Source: Sphingomonadaceae bacterium OTU29LAMAA1
GTDB lineage: Bacteria; Pseudomonadota; Alphaproteobacteria; Sphingomonadales; Sphingomonadaceae
Direction of reading: 5' to 3'
Length of the DNA stretch: 64,000 nt
Assembly (NCBI GenBank): GCA_024072375.1
Contig: CP099617.1
Coordinates: forward strand, 2,666,001-2,730,000
Numbering within the stretch: position 1 is the stretch's first letter; the number at the start of each line of letters is the position of its first letter. The notes under the pieces are model-generated. The model saw only the letters and a program-made list of their open reading frames with translations, did not search any database and was not told the origin of the DNA. The translations under genes and the position numbers were made by a program. Shown here one piece after another: positions 36,958 to 46,711 of this stretch.

Positions 36958-38390
36958 GGGATGCGGCGATAGACCTGGACGATCTCGTTACCCATCGGCA
37001 GCCGGGCGGCCAGACGGTAGTCGCGGACCATCGCCGCGGTGACGATCGCATGCGCGGCGGGACGTTCGCCGCGATAGGGTGGGCGGATGACGACCGCTTC
37101 TGGCCGGGCGGCGAGGATGCGGCGGATCTCGCTATCCTGATCGACGCCCGTGGCGCCGGCTTCGCGTGCGCGGACCAGATGCGAGGGCATCAGGTAGCGC
37201 GACAACGCGCAACGACCGGTCGCTGCGTAGAGCATGGTCGAGCCCGAATAGACGTACAGGCATCCGGGACCGTGCCCGACGGCCGCCGCCATGGCGGCCA
37301 GCTCGCGTCCGTCGCCGCGCCCACGGTTCTGGAGGATCAGAACGATCTGACCCGCGAGCGCAGCCGTCAGCAGCAGTGCGGGGGTATAACGGTGTCGCCA
37401 ACGCTCGCTGCCCCAGATCGCAGCGCCCATCGCACAGGCGGGCAGCAGCGCCGGCAGTGCATAATGGTCGAACCATGGCCGGAAGATCAGCACGCTGCCG
37501 ATCGCCACCGCGAGCCATAGCGTGACGAACCGCCGTTCGCGGCGCTGGTCGGGCTGCGCCGTGGTCCTGATCGCCGCCAGAATAGCGATGGCGACGATCG
37601 GCGAGGTGATGAGCACCATCTCGCCGATGTTGCCTGCGAGTTCCGACAGCGGATCGGGTACGCGCTGGAAGATCGAGACGACGTTGGCGTAGACGAATGC
37701 ATCCCAGGCGCCGACCGCCCGATAATAGCCTGCCACGGCCGCTGTCGGCAGCAGCGCCACGATCACCAGCGCGATGCCGTAGCCGGACAGGGCGAGCGGT
37801 TTCCGCGCGATCCGCCATTCGTCGGCGAGCAGCCACAGGCCGAAGAACAGGCCCTCGAACACCAGCGACGTCTTGATCTGCAGGCCCGCGCCGATCAGCG
37901 CCATCACGCCCAGCCCGTACAGGCGGCGGCGGGGCGTCGCGGCGGACGAGAGGATCAGCAGCGCGGCGGCGATCGTCAGCAGATTGTAGAAGACCGGCGT
38001 CTGTCCGCCCTGTCCGCCGAGCAGGTCGAGCCAAAGGATGTAGGCGAGGCCCGCCGCGGTCGCGCCATGATGGTGGCCGAGGCGATCGGCCAGCCTGCCG
38101 ATCAGCCATGCGGTCGCGACCGTGCTGGCGAGCGCCATCATCTGATACGCCCAGATGCCTGCCGGAAATCCCAGCCATGCCGGAATGGCATAGAGCAGGA
38201 ACAGCCCGACCGGCTTGCGATCCCAGACGTCGACGAAGGGCAGGGCGCCTTGCCACATCCGCATGGCCGTGACGAAATAGAATTCCTCGTCGACATGGAC
38301 GAGCGGATTGCCGAACGTCAGCCAGCGTGCGGCGATCGCGACCAGCAGCAGGATCGGGAGGCGCAGCCGCGGGTTGGTCAGTGCTTGCAT
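36954..38390 (-). CDS. GT-C-type membrane glycosyltransferase (GT39/ArnT-like)
   Basis: Protein of 478 aa with about ten hydrophobic segments and a periplasmic C-terminal region. The first loop carries the acidic motif HVDEEFYF (about residues 32-39), where GT-C enzymes keep catalytic Asp/Glu, followed by VDVWDRKPVGLFLLY, a PMT/ArnT-like feature. It likely uses a polyprenyl-phosphate-linked sugar at the outer face of the inner membrane. The acceptor could be lipid, protein or polysaccharide. It is coupled to the DUF2334 gene by a GTGA overlap. Confidence 0.82.
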   Translation of the reverse strand: MQALTNPRLRLPILLLVAIAARWLTFGNPLVHVDEEFYFVTAMRMWQGALPFVDVWDRKPVGLFLLYAIPAWLGFPAGIWAYQMMALASTVATAWLIGRLADRLGHHHGATAAGLAYILWLDLLGGQGGQTPVFYNLLTIAAALLILSSAATPRRRLYGLGVMALIGAGLQIKTSLVFEGLFFGLWLLADEWRIARKPLALSGYGIALVIVALLPTAAVAGYYRAVGAWDAFVYANVVSIFQRVPDPLSELAGNIGEMVLITSPIVAIAILAAIRTTAQPDQRRERRFVTLWLAVAIGSVLIFRPWFDHYALPALLPACAMGAAIWGSERWRHRYTPALLLTAALAGQIVLILQNRGRGDGRELAAMAAAVGHGPGCLYVYSGSTMLYAATGRCALSRYLMPSHLVRAREAGATGVDQDSEIRRILAARPEAVVIRPPYRGERPAAHAIVTAAMVRDYRLAARLPMGNEIVQVYRRIP

Positions 38391-38469
38391 GGCGGACGGG
38401 TAGCGGGGCGGGGCAGCCTGCTCAATCCTTCCCGGTGCGGGCGGTTATCCCTGTGCGGATCGAGGAAAA

Positions 38470-39195
38470 CTACAGCCGCTTCGCCGTCACGAAATAGTCG
38501 AGCTGCGTCGAATCGGACAATGTGAAGCCTGTCGCGGGCGAGAAGCCCAGTCCGCGTACATCCGTCACCGTGAGGCCGGCGCGTTCCAGCAGGCCAGTCA
38601 GTTCGTCGGGCGTCAGGAATTTATCCCAGTCGTGAGTGCCGCGCGGGATGCGCCGCGTGCCCTCCGCCAGCGTGATCAGCGCGAGCCGCGACAGTGGCGT
38701 GCGGTTGGGGGTGGACATCACCAGCAGGCCGCCGTCCGCCAGCGCCTCCGCCAGCCCGCGCACGAAGCCGGCGGGATCGGTGACATGCTCGATCACCTCC
38801 AGGCTGGTGACGAGGTCGAAGCGTTCGCTCATCGCCTCGACGCCGACCGCGCGATAGTCGATCGTGAGGCCGCCCTGCGCTGCATGCGCTTGCGCCACCA
38901 CGATATTCTCCGCCGCCGCGTCGATGCCGGTTACCGCTGCGCCCAGCCTTGCCAACGGCTCGCACAGCAGACCTGCGCCACAGCCGACGTCGAGCGCGGT
39001 CTTGCCCGCCAGCGGCGTGAAGCTGGTATCGTCGCCATCCCAGTGTAGGTCCACCGCGGCACGGATGTAGCCGAGCCGCGCCGGGTTCAGCTTGTGCAGC
39101 ATCGCCGACGACCCCCTTGGGTCCCACCAGTCCTTCGCCATCGTCCCGAAATGCTCCGCCTCGCGCGGATCGATCGTGCTGCTTGCGCTTCCCAT
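38470..39195 (-). CDS. ubiG: ubiquinone biosynthesis O-methyltransferase
   Basis: SAM-dependent O-methyltransferase of 241 aa acting twice in ubiquinone synthesis. The family N terminus EAEHFGTMAKDWWDPRG is present, with SAM motif LDVGCGAGLLCEPLARLGA and downstream SLEVIEHVTDPAGFV and HDWDKFLTPDEL. It is probably associated with the inner membrane face. It is divergent from lysC with only 52 bases between starts. No other ubi gene is in the window. Confidence 0.95.
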   Translation of the reverse strand: MGSASSTIDPREAEHFGTMAKDWWDPRGSSAMLHKLNPARLGYIRAAVDLHWDGDDTSFTPLAGKTALDVGCGAGLLCEPLARLGAAVTGIDAAAENIVVAQAHAAQGGLTIDYRAVGVEAMSERFDLVTSLEVIEHVTDPAGFVRGLAEALADGGLLVMSTPNRTPLSRLALITLAEGTRRIPRGTHDWDKFLTPDELTGLLERAGLTVTDVRGLGFSPATGFTLSDSTQLDYFVTAKRL

Positions 39196-39247
39196 GACCG
39201 CTACCTATCAGGACGGCCCCTTTACCCCAAGGAGTTTGGCGACCCAG

Positions 39248-40510
39248 ATGGCGCGGATCGTGATGAAGTTCGGCGGCACGTCGATGGCCGGGATCGAGCG
39301 CATCCGGAGCGTCGCCGCGCGTGTCAAACGCGAGGTCGAGGCGGGCAACCAAGTCGCGGTCGTCGTGTCGGCGATGGCGGGCGAGACCGACCGGCTGGTC
39401 GGCTTCTGCCGCGAGGCATCCTCGTTGTACGATCCGCGCGAATATGACGTCGTCGTCTCGGCGGGCGAACAGATCACCAGCGGGCTGCTCGCGATCGCGT
39501 TGCAGGCGGCGGGGGTGAAGGCGCGGTCGTGGATGGGCTGGCAATTGCCGATCCATACCGACGATGCCTTTGCCAAGGCGCGGATCGGCACGATCGATAC
39601 GGCGGCGCTCGACGCCAGCCTGTCGGCGGGCGAGGTCGCGGTGATTCCCGGTTTCCAGGGCATCGCCGATGACGGCCGGGTGACCACGCTCGGCCGCGGC
39701 GGATCGGACACCTCGGCGGTCGCGGTGGCGGCGGCGATGAAGGCGGACCGCTGCGACATCTACACCGATGTCGACGGCGTCTACACCACCGATCCCCGCA
39801 TCGTGCCGCGCGCGCGCAAGCTCGCCAAGGTGACGTATGAAGAGATGCTGGAACTCGCCAGCGTCGGCGCGAAGGTGTTGCAGACCCGATCGGTCGGCCT
39901 CGCGATGAAGGAACAGGTCCGCGTCCAGGTGCTCTCGTCGTTCACCGGCGAGGATGCACCGATGGCGGACACATTGCCCGGCACGATGATCGTCGGCGAA
40001 GAGGAGATAGACGACGTGGAACGCCAGCTGATCACGGGCATCGCGCACGACAAGAACGAGGCGAAGATCACGCTGATCAGCGTGCCGGACAAGCCCGGTG
40101 CGGTCGCGGCGATCTTCGAACCGCTCGCGGCGGCGAACATCAACGTCGACATGATCATTCAGAATATCGCGCACAACCACGGTTCGACCGACGTCACCTT
40201 CACGGTGCCGGCGGCGGACCTCGCGCGGTCGCTCGAATCGCTCAATCAGGGGCGCGAGGCGATCGGGTTCGCCGAGATGGTCCATGACACGCGGGTCGCC
40301 AAGATCTCGGTCGTCGGCGTCGGCATGCGCAGCCATGCGGGCGTCGCCAGCACCATGTTCACCACGCTCGGCGCACGCGGGATCAACATCCAGGCGATCT
40401 CGACCAGCGAGATCAAGGTGTCGGTGCTGATCCACGAGGACGAGACCGAACTCGCCGTCCGCGTCCTCCACACCGCCTACGGCCTCGACGCCGTGGACGC
40501 CGCGGCGTGA
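39248..40510 (+). CDS. lysC: aspartokinase
   Basis: Monofunctional aspartate kinase of 420 aa, first step of the Lys/Thr/Met pathway. The kinase signature MKFGGTS is at residues 6-12, with GRGGSDTSAVAVAAAM and TDVDGVYTTDPRI in the catalytic domain. Two C-terminal ACT domains (TLISVPDKPGAVAAIF and ISVVGVGMRSHAGVAS) imply feedback control by lysine and/or threonine. The ATG at 39248 is 13 bases after AAGGAG. Its stop overlaps the GTG start of the flavin oxidoreductase. Confidence 0.97.
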   Translation: MARIVMKFGGTSMAGIERIRSVAARVKREVEAGNQVAVVVSAMAGETDRLVGFCREASSLYDPREYDVVVSAGEQITSGLLAIALQAAGVKARSWMGWQLPIHTDDAFAKARIGTIDTAALDASLSAGEVAVIPGFQGIADDGRVTTLGRGGSDTSAVAVAAAMKADRCDIYTDVDGVYTTDPRIVPRARKLAKVTYEEMLELASVGAKVLQTRSVGLAMKEQVRVQVLSSFTGEDAPMADTLPGTMIVGEEEIDDVERQLITGIAHDKNEAKITLISVPDKPGAVAAIFEPLAAANINVDMIIQNIAHNHGSTDVTFTVPAADLARSLESLNQGREAIGFAEMVHDTRVAKISVVGVGMRSHAGVASTMFTTLGARGINIQAISTSEIKVSVLIHEDETELAVRVLHTAYGLDAVDAAA

Positions 40511-41526
40511 CCGTCGGACAGGAGCGACTGACCCGCCGGATGGCGCGGGGTGCGGAATTCCTCGGCAGCGAGGTGGCGATCATGGCAGGCGCGATGTCGT
40601 GGGTGTCGGAGCGCAACCTCGTATCGGCGATGTCCAACGCCGGCGGGTTCGGCGTGATCGCGTGCGGGGCGATGACGCCCGAATTGCTCGACACGGAAAT
40701 CGCCGCGACCCGCGCGATGACCGACAGGCCGTTCGGCGTGAACCTGATCACCATGCACCCGGCGCTATTCGACCTGATCGCGGTCTGCGCGAAGCACGAG
40801 GTCGGCCATGTCGTGCTCGCCGGCGGCCTGCCGCCGAAGGGTTCGTTGGAGGCGATCAAGGCATCGGGTGCCAAGGTCATCTGCTTCGCGCCGACGCTGG
40901 CGATGGCGAAGAAGCTGATCCGGTCGGGCGTCGATGCGCTGGTGATCGAGGGGATGGAGGCCGGCGGCCACATCGGCCCGGTGTCGACCAGCGTGCTCGC
41001 GCAGGAGATGCTGCCCGAGATCGCCGAGCTGGTCCCGGTGTTCGTCGCCGGCGGCATCGGCCGGGGCGAGGCGATCGCCGGCTATCTCGACATGGGTGCG
41101 GCGGGCGTCCAGCTCGGCACGCGCTTCGTCTGCGCGACCGAATCGATCGCGCACGCCAATTTCAAGAAGGCGTTCATCCGCGCCTCGGCACGTGACGCGA
41201 TCGCCAGCGTGCAGATCGATCCGCGGTTGCCGGTGATCCCGGTCCGCGCGCTGAAGAATGCGGCGGGCGAGCTGTTCGGCGCGAAGCAGCGCGAGGTCGC
41301 GCTGCTGCTCGACGGCGGCAAGGTCGAGATGCTCGAGGCGCAGTTGCAGATCGAGCATTATTGGGCCGGCGCGCTGCGCCGCGCGGTGATCGACGGCGAT
41401 ATCGAGCATGGCTCGGTCATGGCGGGGCAGTCGGTCGGCATGGTGACGAAGGAAGAGCCGATCGCGGAAATCATCGGCGCGCTGATGAGCGAGGCGGCTT
41501 CGGCGCTGGAGAAGCGGGCGGGTTGA
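40507..41526 (+). CDS. nitronate monooxygenase-type flavin oxidoreductase
   Basis: FMN-binding TIM-barrel protein of 339 aa of the NPD/nitronate monooxygenase family. Visible elements are IMAGAMSWVSERNLVSAMSN, the phosphate-binding VFVAGGIGRGEAIAGYLDMG and GVQLGTRFVCATES, and the catalytic-type H in EGMEAGGHIGP. GTG at 40507 overlaps the lysC stop. Family members oxidise nitronates or act as enoyl reductases; which applies here is open. Confidence 0.9.
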   Translation: MTVGQERLTRRMARGAEFLGSEVAIMAGAMSWVSERNLVSAMSNAGGFGVIACGAMTPELLDTEIAATRAMTDRPFGVNLITMHPALFDLIAVCAKHEVGHVVLAGGLPPKGSLEAIKASGAKVICFAPTLAMAKKLIRSGVDALVIEGMEAGGHIGPVSTSVLAQEMLPEIAELVPVFVAGGIGRGEAIAGYLDMGAAGVQLGTRFVCATESIAHANFKKAFIRASARDAIASVQIDPRLPVIPVRALKNAAGELFGAKQREVALLLDGGKVEMLEAQLQIEHYWAGALRRAVIDGDIEHGSVMAGQSVGMVTKEEPIAEIIGALMSEAASALEKRAG

Positions 41527-41544
41527 GGCGTTTTGACGGGGGGC

Positions 41545-41660
41545 GTCGCTTACCTCCCCCTCCGTCACCGCTCACGCGGTGCCACCTCCCCCTGGCGGGG
41601 GAGGAATTGAGATAGGCCAGTCCTCCCGCGCAAGGGGAAGGTGGCGCCGCGTAGCGGCGA
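41545..41660. repeat. CTCCCC-type intergenic repeat, copy 2
   Basis: Runs from TACCTCCCCCTCCGTCACCG through CACCTCCCCCTGGCGGGGGAGG to an inverted portion CCTCCCGCGCAAGGGGAAGGTGG. It shares order and sequence with 21417-21482. It is in the 252-base gap between the flavin oxidoreductase and a lipoprotein gene and probably provides a transcript end. Confidence 0.8.
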
Positions 41661-41778
41661 CGAACGTCGTTGCGCATTTCGGTCCGAAACACGACGAACC
41701 GCGCGCCGTCCTTACTCGCCGTTAACCATTGTCCTGCCATGACATCCGCCTGCCGGGGGGCGGAAGGACGAGTTGGCG

Positions 41779-42531
41779 ATGCGGAATTATGTAGCTCTCA
41801 CGGCCGTCGGTCTGGCGTTGCTCGCCGGGTGTTCGATCAAGCCGAAGGTCGTGGCGGTCGCGCCACCGCCGCCGCCGCCCGCCGCTCCCGCACCGCTGGC
41901 GATGCCGAAGGGTGCCTATGTCGGCATGCAGATTCCGGCCCTGATGAACGACGGGCGCTACATGACGCCGAACCGCAACCTGTCGGGTGACGGCGCGGTG
42001 TGGCATCTGCGTGCCGCGCTCAACGTCGCGGCGCTCGCCTGTCGCGGTCCGGACGAGGCGACCATCGTCGCGGGCTACAATGCCTTGCTGGCCCGCCAGA
42101 AATCCGTCCTCAACGGCGCGCAGACGCGGCTCACCGCCGAGTACAAGGCCGGCGGCGGCGACTGGCAGGACCGCTACGACGACCAGATGACGCGCCTCTA
42201 CAACTTCTTCTCGCAGTCGCAGGCCCGCGATGCCTTCTGCAACGCCGCCGTCGCGACGCTTGCCGACAGCGCGGCGGTTGAGTCGGCGGATCTGCCCGCC
42301 TTCGCCTCGGGCAGGCTCGCCGTGCTCGAAAAGCCGTTTACCGATTTCTACGCCGCCTATGATGCGTGGCGGTCGGAGCGCGCCGCCGCCAACCGCATGG
42401 CGATGGCGAACACCGTTCAACCCGCGCCGCGCACCGTGCAGATGATCCCGGTCGCCACACCTGCACCCCGACCGCGACTGGAGCTGGACCCGGGCATCTT
42501 CGCCGAGTCGAGCGCCACCGTCACCCACTGA
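41779..42531 (+). CDS. lipoprotein of unknown function
   Basis: Exported protein of 250 aa. The N terminus MRNYVALTAVGLALLAGCS ends in a lipobox (LAGC, Cys18), then a Pro-rich linker (PPPPPPAAPAP) and a predicted helical, charged domain. A TTG six bases earlier is in frame, but GGACGAG fits the ATG at 41779. I do not recognise the domain. It lies directly upstream of the ybgC-tolQRAB-pal cluster on the same strand, so a cell-envelope role is plausible from context only. Confidence 0.8.
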   Translation: MRNYVALTAVGLALLAGCSIKPKVVAVAPPPPPPAAPAPLAMPKGAYVGMQIPALMNDGRYMTPNRNLSGDGAVWHLRAALNVAALACRGPDEATIVAGYNALLARQKSVLNGAQTRLTAEYKAGGGDWQDRYDDQMTRLYNFFSQSQARDAFCNAAVATLADSAAVESADLPAFASGRLAVLEKPFTDFYAAYDAWRSERAAANRMAMANTVQPAPRTVQMIPVATPAPRPRLELDPGIFAESSATVTH

Positions 42532-42573
42532 CGGGGTTCCCCCTGCACGCCGGTTCGGTTAACGGGCGGCAGG

Positions 42574-43038
42574 ATGAGGGACGAAGAAAGCGATCAGCCG
42601 CAGGCAGGACGCTTCGAGGGGCGGGAGCACCGGTTCGCCGTGCGCGTCTACTTCGAGGACACCGATCTGTCGGGCGTCGTCTATCACGCCAATTATCTCA
42701 GATACATGGAACGCGCCCGTTCCGACATGCTGCGCCTCGCCGGCATCGACCAGCGGACCGTGCATGACGCGGGCGAGGGTGCCTATGCGGTCGCCGATCT
42801 GGCCATCCGCTATCGCGCGCCGGCGAAGCTGGACGATGCCCTGCTCGTCGTCAGCCGCATCCATGCCGTACGCGCCGCAAGCGTCGTCATTCATCAAACA
42901 GTCAGGCGCGGTTCGCTTGTCTTGACGCAGGCCGATGTCACGGCGGCGCTGGTCGCGCCATCGGGACGGCCGAAGCGTCAACCGGCCGCCTGGACCGATA
43001 TCTACCAACGCCTGATCTGGCAGGGGACCAATTCATGA
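42574..43038 (+). CDS. ybgC: Tol-Pal-associated acyl-CoA thioesterase
   Basis: Hot-dog-fold thioesterase of 154 aa. The active-site pattern VYFEDTDLSGVVYHANYLRYMERAR includes the catalytic Asp and the Tyr-His pair typical of YbgC. It is cytoplasmic, regularly encoded first in tol-pal operons, and thought to act on phospholipid-linked acyl chains; the direct link to Tol function is unclear. Its stop overlaps the tolQ ATG. Confidence 0.95.
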   Translation: MRDEESDQPQAGRFEGREHRFAVRVYFEDTDLSGVVYHANYLRYMERARSDMLRLAGIDQRTVHDAGEGAYAVADLAIRYRAPAKLDDALLVVSRIHAVRAASVVIHQTVRRGSLVLTQADVTAALVAPSGRPKRQPAAWTDIYQRLIWQGTNS

Positions 43039-43727
43039 ATCCGGTGTTCAACATGGATGCGGCGACGATGTCGCCCGTCGCGCTCTTCATTCAGGCGGAT
43101 TGGGTGGTGAAGTTCGTGATGGGCGGGCTGCTGCTCGCCAGCGTCTGGACCTGGGCGCTGATCATCGCCTTCTGGCGGCGGCTGGGCCGTATCCGCAAGG
43201 GCATGACCGGTTTCGAACGCGATTTCTGGAAGGCGGAGGACATCGACGCCTTCTACAAGGCGGAGGCGGACAAGGACCTGCCATCGGCGCGCGTGTTCGC
43301 GGCGGGCGTCAAGGAATGGCGCCGGTCCACCGCCGGCGGATCGATCGACAAGGGCGGCACGCGCGAACGGCTGGCCACCGCGATGGGTGCGGCGGCGGCG
43401 CTGGAGATCGACCGGATCAGCGACCGGCTCAACATCCTCGCTACGATCGGATCGGTCGCGCCGTTCGTCGGGCTGTTCGGCACGGTGTGGGGCATCATGC
43501 GGAGTTTCACGGGCATCGCCCAGGCGCAGAATTCGTCCCTCGCGGTGGTCGCGCCGGGTATCGCCGAGGCGCTGTTCGCGACCGCGATCGGCCTGTTCGC
43601 GGCGATTCCCGCAGTGATCGCCTACAACCGCTTCAGCCATGGCGTGAACCGGATCGAGGCGGCGCTGAACCGCTTCGCGGATGGTTTTCATACGACGCTG
43701 TCGCGGCAGCTGGATGGCGGTCGCTAG
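43035..43727 (+). CDS. tolQ: Tol-Pal system proton channel subunit TolQ
   Basis: Inner-membrane protein of 230 aa with three membrane helices (about residues 19-41, 134-158 and 170-196) and a large cytoplasmic loop, the MotA/TolQ/ExbB topology. Typical segments are LATIGSVAPFVGLFGTVWGIM and EALFATAIGLFAAIPAVIAYN. With TolR it uses the proton gradient to energise TolA. It is coupled to ybgC by a 4-base overlap and followed by tolR after 3 bases. Confidence 0.96.
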   Translation: MNPVFNMDAATMSPVALFIQADWVVKFVMGGLLLASVWTWALIIAFWRRLGRIRKGMTGFERDFWKAEDIDAFYKAEADKDLPSARVFAAGVKEWRRSTAGGSIDKGGTRERLATAMGAAAALEIDRISDRLNILATIGSVAPFVGLFGTVWGIMRSFTGIAQAQNSSLAVVAPGIAEALFATAIGLFAAIPAVIAYNRFSHGVNRIEAALNRFADGFHTTLSRQLDGGR

Positions 43728-43730
43728 ACG

Positions 43731-44173
<443 letters not shown>

Positions 44174-44174
<1 letters not shown>

Positions 44175-45160
44175 TGGATCGGGCGGAAAAGGTCGGGCTG
44201 GGGATAGCGGTCGCCGGGCACCTCGTGCTGTTCGGCCTGCTGTCGGTCGGCTTCCTGTCGACGCCCAATCCGGAGAAGCTCCAGCAGACGCCGATGGAGG
44301 TCAGCCTGGTCAAGGACGTCGGGCTGGAAGCCGCCGCGCCGCAGGCGGTGACGCCGCCTGCGCAGTCGATCGCGCCCGAGCAGGGCGAGCCCGAAGATGC
44401 CGCTCCCCCGGCAGAGACCGTCGTCGAACCGGAGCCGGAGCCCGAACCCGCGCCACCCCAGCCGCAGCCGAAACCGGCTCCGCCGAGGCCTGCGCCACCA
44501 AAGCCGCAACCCGCGCCGGCGCCAAAGCCGAAGCCCGCGCCGGTGAAGCCGCAGCCGCAGCCGAAGCCGCGACCGGCCGAGGCGCCGGCGAAACCCGCCG
44601 CCAAGCCTGCCCCGGCGAAACCGACGGCAAAGCCTGCGCCGGCCGCGCCTGCCAAAACTGCGTCGAAGGCATCGTCGGCGCCGTCGAAGCCGGCAGCCGC
44701 GAAGGGGACGGGCAGCAAGCCCGATTCCACCGCGGCGAAACCGCGTGGCTCGCGACTGGGCAGCAACTTCCTCGACGGGCTGACCAGCGAACCGTCGGCC
44801 AGCAAGTCGACCGCGCCGCGCGCCGCCAAGGTCGATGCGCGCGCGATGGCGGGCATCGTTCAGGCGATCGCGCGCCAAATTCAGCCGTGCGCGGATCGGC
44901 AGGTCAATCCCGGGCCGGGCGCAAACGAAATCGTGACGACGCTCAACCTGCGCCTCAACGAGGACGGTACGCTTGCCGCGACGCCGCGCATGGTGCGTCA
45001 ATCGGGTGTGACCGACGAGAACGACCGGTATCGCCAGCGCGTCGTCGATCTGGGTGTCGCGGCGTTCAAGGGCTGTTCGCCCCTGAAGCTGCCCGCCGAG
45101 TATTATTCGACGCCATCGGGCGGGTGGAACAACATCAACTTCCAGTGGAAGTTGCAGTGA
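44174..45160 (+). CDS. tolA: Tol-Pal system protein TolA
   Basis: Protein of 328 aa with an N-terminal membrane helix (about 9-27), a long Pro/Lys/Ala/Glu-rich periplasmic stalk (about 60-205) and a C-terminal TonB/TolA-like domain (IARQIQPCADRQVNPGPGAN to the end). It spans the periplasm to contact Pal/TolB. ATG at 44174 overlaps the tolR stop by one base; GTG at 44171 is an equally coupled alternative. The stalk is repetitive and probably varies between strains. Confidence 0.93.
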
Positions 45161-45180
45161 TGCGGGTGCCGATACTCCTC

Positions 45181-45207
45181 GTCACCGCGGAACACGTCCG
45201 GGGTGAC
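45181..45207. repeat. short hairpin between tolA and tolB
   Basis: GTCACC and GGTGAC flank CGGA-ACACG-TCCG, giving a two-part stem. It resembles a shortened form of the GTCACCCCGGAC-type repeat at 4043-4156. It may tune tolB expression relative to tolA or simply be a repeat remnant. Confidence 0.55.
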
Positions 45208-45260
45208 CGAGACTTTGTGGTAAGCGGCGTCAATCTCGGGTGCGAAAAGGGTTCAAAAGG

Positions 45261-46655
45261 ATGCGTATGATCCGCTCGTTGCTAGTCGCGCTCAGCGTCA
45301 CCGTGGCCCTTCCGGCAATGACGGTGACCGCCATGGCGCAAAATGCTCCCGGGACAGCGCCGCAGGATCAGGCCGCGCCCGCCGGACAGGAAGCCGCGCC
45401 GCTGGAGGTGTCGGTCACCGGCGGCGTATCCGCGCCGATGCCGATCGCGATCCCCGCGATGCCGACCGCGCAGGTGGTGTCGACCCCCGCCGGATCGACC
45501 GATGTGCTCGGGCGGCAGATGGCGGACATCATCGCCAACGACCTGCGTAATTCCGGCCTGTTCACGCCGCTCGGCGGCAACCAGCTGCGGCCGGTCGGCT
45601 TTCAGGAGGTCAACGCGCCGGCCTTCGATTACTGGGGCGGCACCGGGGCGCAGGCGCTGGTGCAGGGTTTCGTTCGGGCGAACGGCGACGGCAACCTGAC
45701 GATCGGCTGCTATCTGTACGACGTGTTTTCGAAGGTCGAGCTGACCCGGTCGGGTTTCGTCGTGTCGCCGGGCGACTGGCGGCGTGCGGGGCACAAATGC
45801 GCCGACATGGTCTACGCGCGGCTGACCGGCGAAGGGCCGTATTTCGACAGCCGCGTCGTCTACGTCTCGGAGACGGGGCCGAAGGGCAAGCGGATCAAGC
45901 GGCTCGCGATCATGGATCAGGACGGCGCCAACCACCGCTTCCTGACCAACGGCCAGTCGATCGTGCTGACGCCGCGCTTCGCGCCGAACCAGCAGTCGAT
46001 CGTCTATATGAGCTACGAGAACGACCGGCCTTCGATCTACGTCTACGATCTGGGATCGGGGCGGCCGCGGCGGGTGGTGCAGAACGTCAGCCTGACCTTC
46101 GCGCCGCGCTTCTCGCCCGATGGCCGCTACATCCTGTTCTCGATGGCGCAGGGTGGCAACACCGACATCTATCGCGTGTCGTCGCAGGGCGGCACGCCGC
46201 AACGTCTGACGACCTCGCCGGGGATCGACACCGGCGGCAGCTATTCGCCCGACGGATCGCGCATTGCGTTCGAAAGCGACCGGTCCGGTGGCCAGCAGAT
46301 CTACGTGATGAACGCCGACGGATCGAACCAGCAGCGGATCAGCTTCGGCGGCGGGCGCTACGCCACGCCGGTATGGAGCCCGCGCGGCGACCTGATCGCG
46401 TTCACCAAGCTGGGTGGAGCTTTCCGCATCGGCACGATGTCGCCATCGGGCGGGGCTGAGAAGATCCTGACCAGCGGGCAGGACGAGGGGCCGAGCTGGT
46501 CGCCCAACGGCCGCGTCATCACCTTCTATCGTGCCGGCCAGGGTAGCGGCGGCAAGGCCGACCTGCGCATGGTCGACCTGACCGGTCAGGTCGAACGCGC
46601 GATCCCGACCCCGCTCGACGGTTCCGACCCCGCATGGGGACCCTTGCGGCCGTAA
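45261..46655 (+). CDS. tolB: Tol-Pal system beta-propeller protein TolB
   Basis: Periplasmic protein of 464 aa: signal peptide to about residue 28 (TAMAQ), N-terminal D1 domain with MADIIANDLRNSGLF, and a WD40-like propeller with repeats such as GSYSPDGSRIAFESDRSG and PVWSPRGDLIAFTK. It binds Pal and TolA. Starts at 45240 (GTG), 45261 and 45267 are all possible; AAAAGGG nine bases upstream supports 45261. Confidence 0.95.
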   Translation: MRMIRSLLVALSVTVALPAMTVTAMAQNAPGTAPQDQAAPAGQEAAPLEVSVTGGVSAPMPIAIPAMPTAQVVSTPAGSTDVLGRQMADIIANDLRNSGLFTPLGGNQLRPVGFQEVNAPAFDYWGGTGAQALVQGFVRANGDGNLTIGCYLYDVFSKVELTRSGFVVSPGDWRRAGHKCADMVYARLTGEGPYFDSRVVYVSETGPKGKRIKRLAIMDQDGANHRFLTNGQSIVLTPRFAPNQQSIVYMSYENDRPSIYVYDLGSGRPRRVVQNVSLTFAPRFSPDGRYILFSMAQGGNTDIYRVSSQGGTPQRLTTSPGIDTGGSYSPDGSRIAFESDRSGGQQIYVMNADGSNQQRISFGGGRYATPVWSPRGDLIAFTKLGGAFRIGTMSPSGGAEKILTSGQDEGPSWSPNGRVITFYRAGQGSGGKADLRMVDLTGQVERAIPTPLDGSDPAWGPLRP

Positions 46656-46711
46656 CGCGTTATAATGGGGTGGATTTCGGGGGCGAAACGATCACCACGG
46701 GAGATATGATC

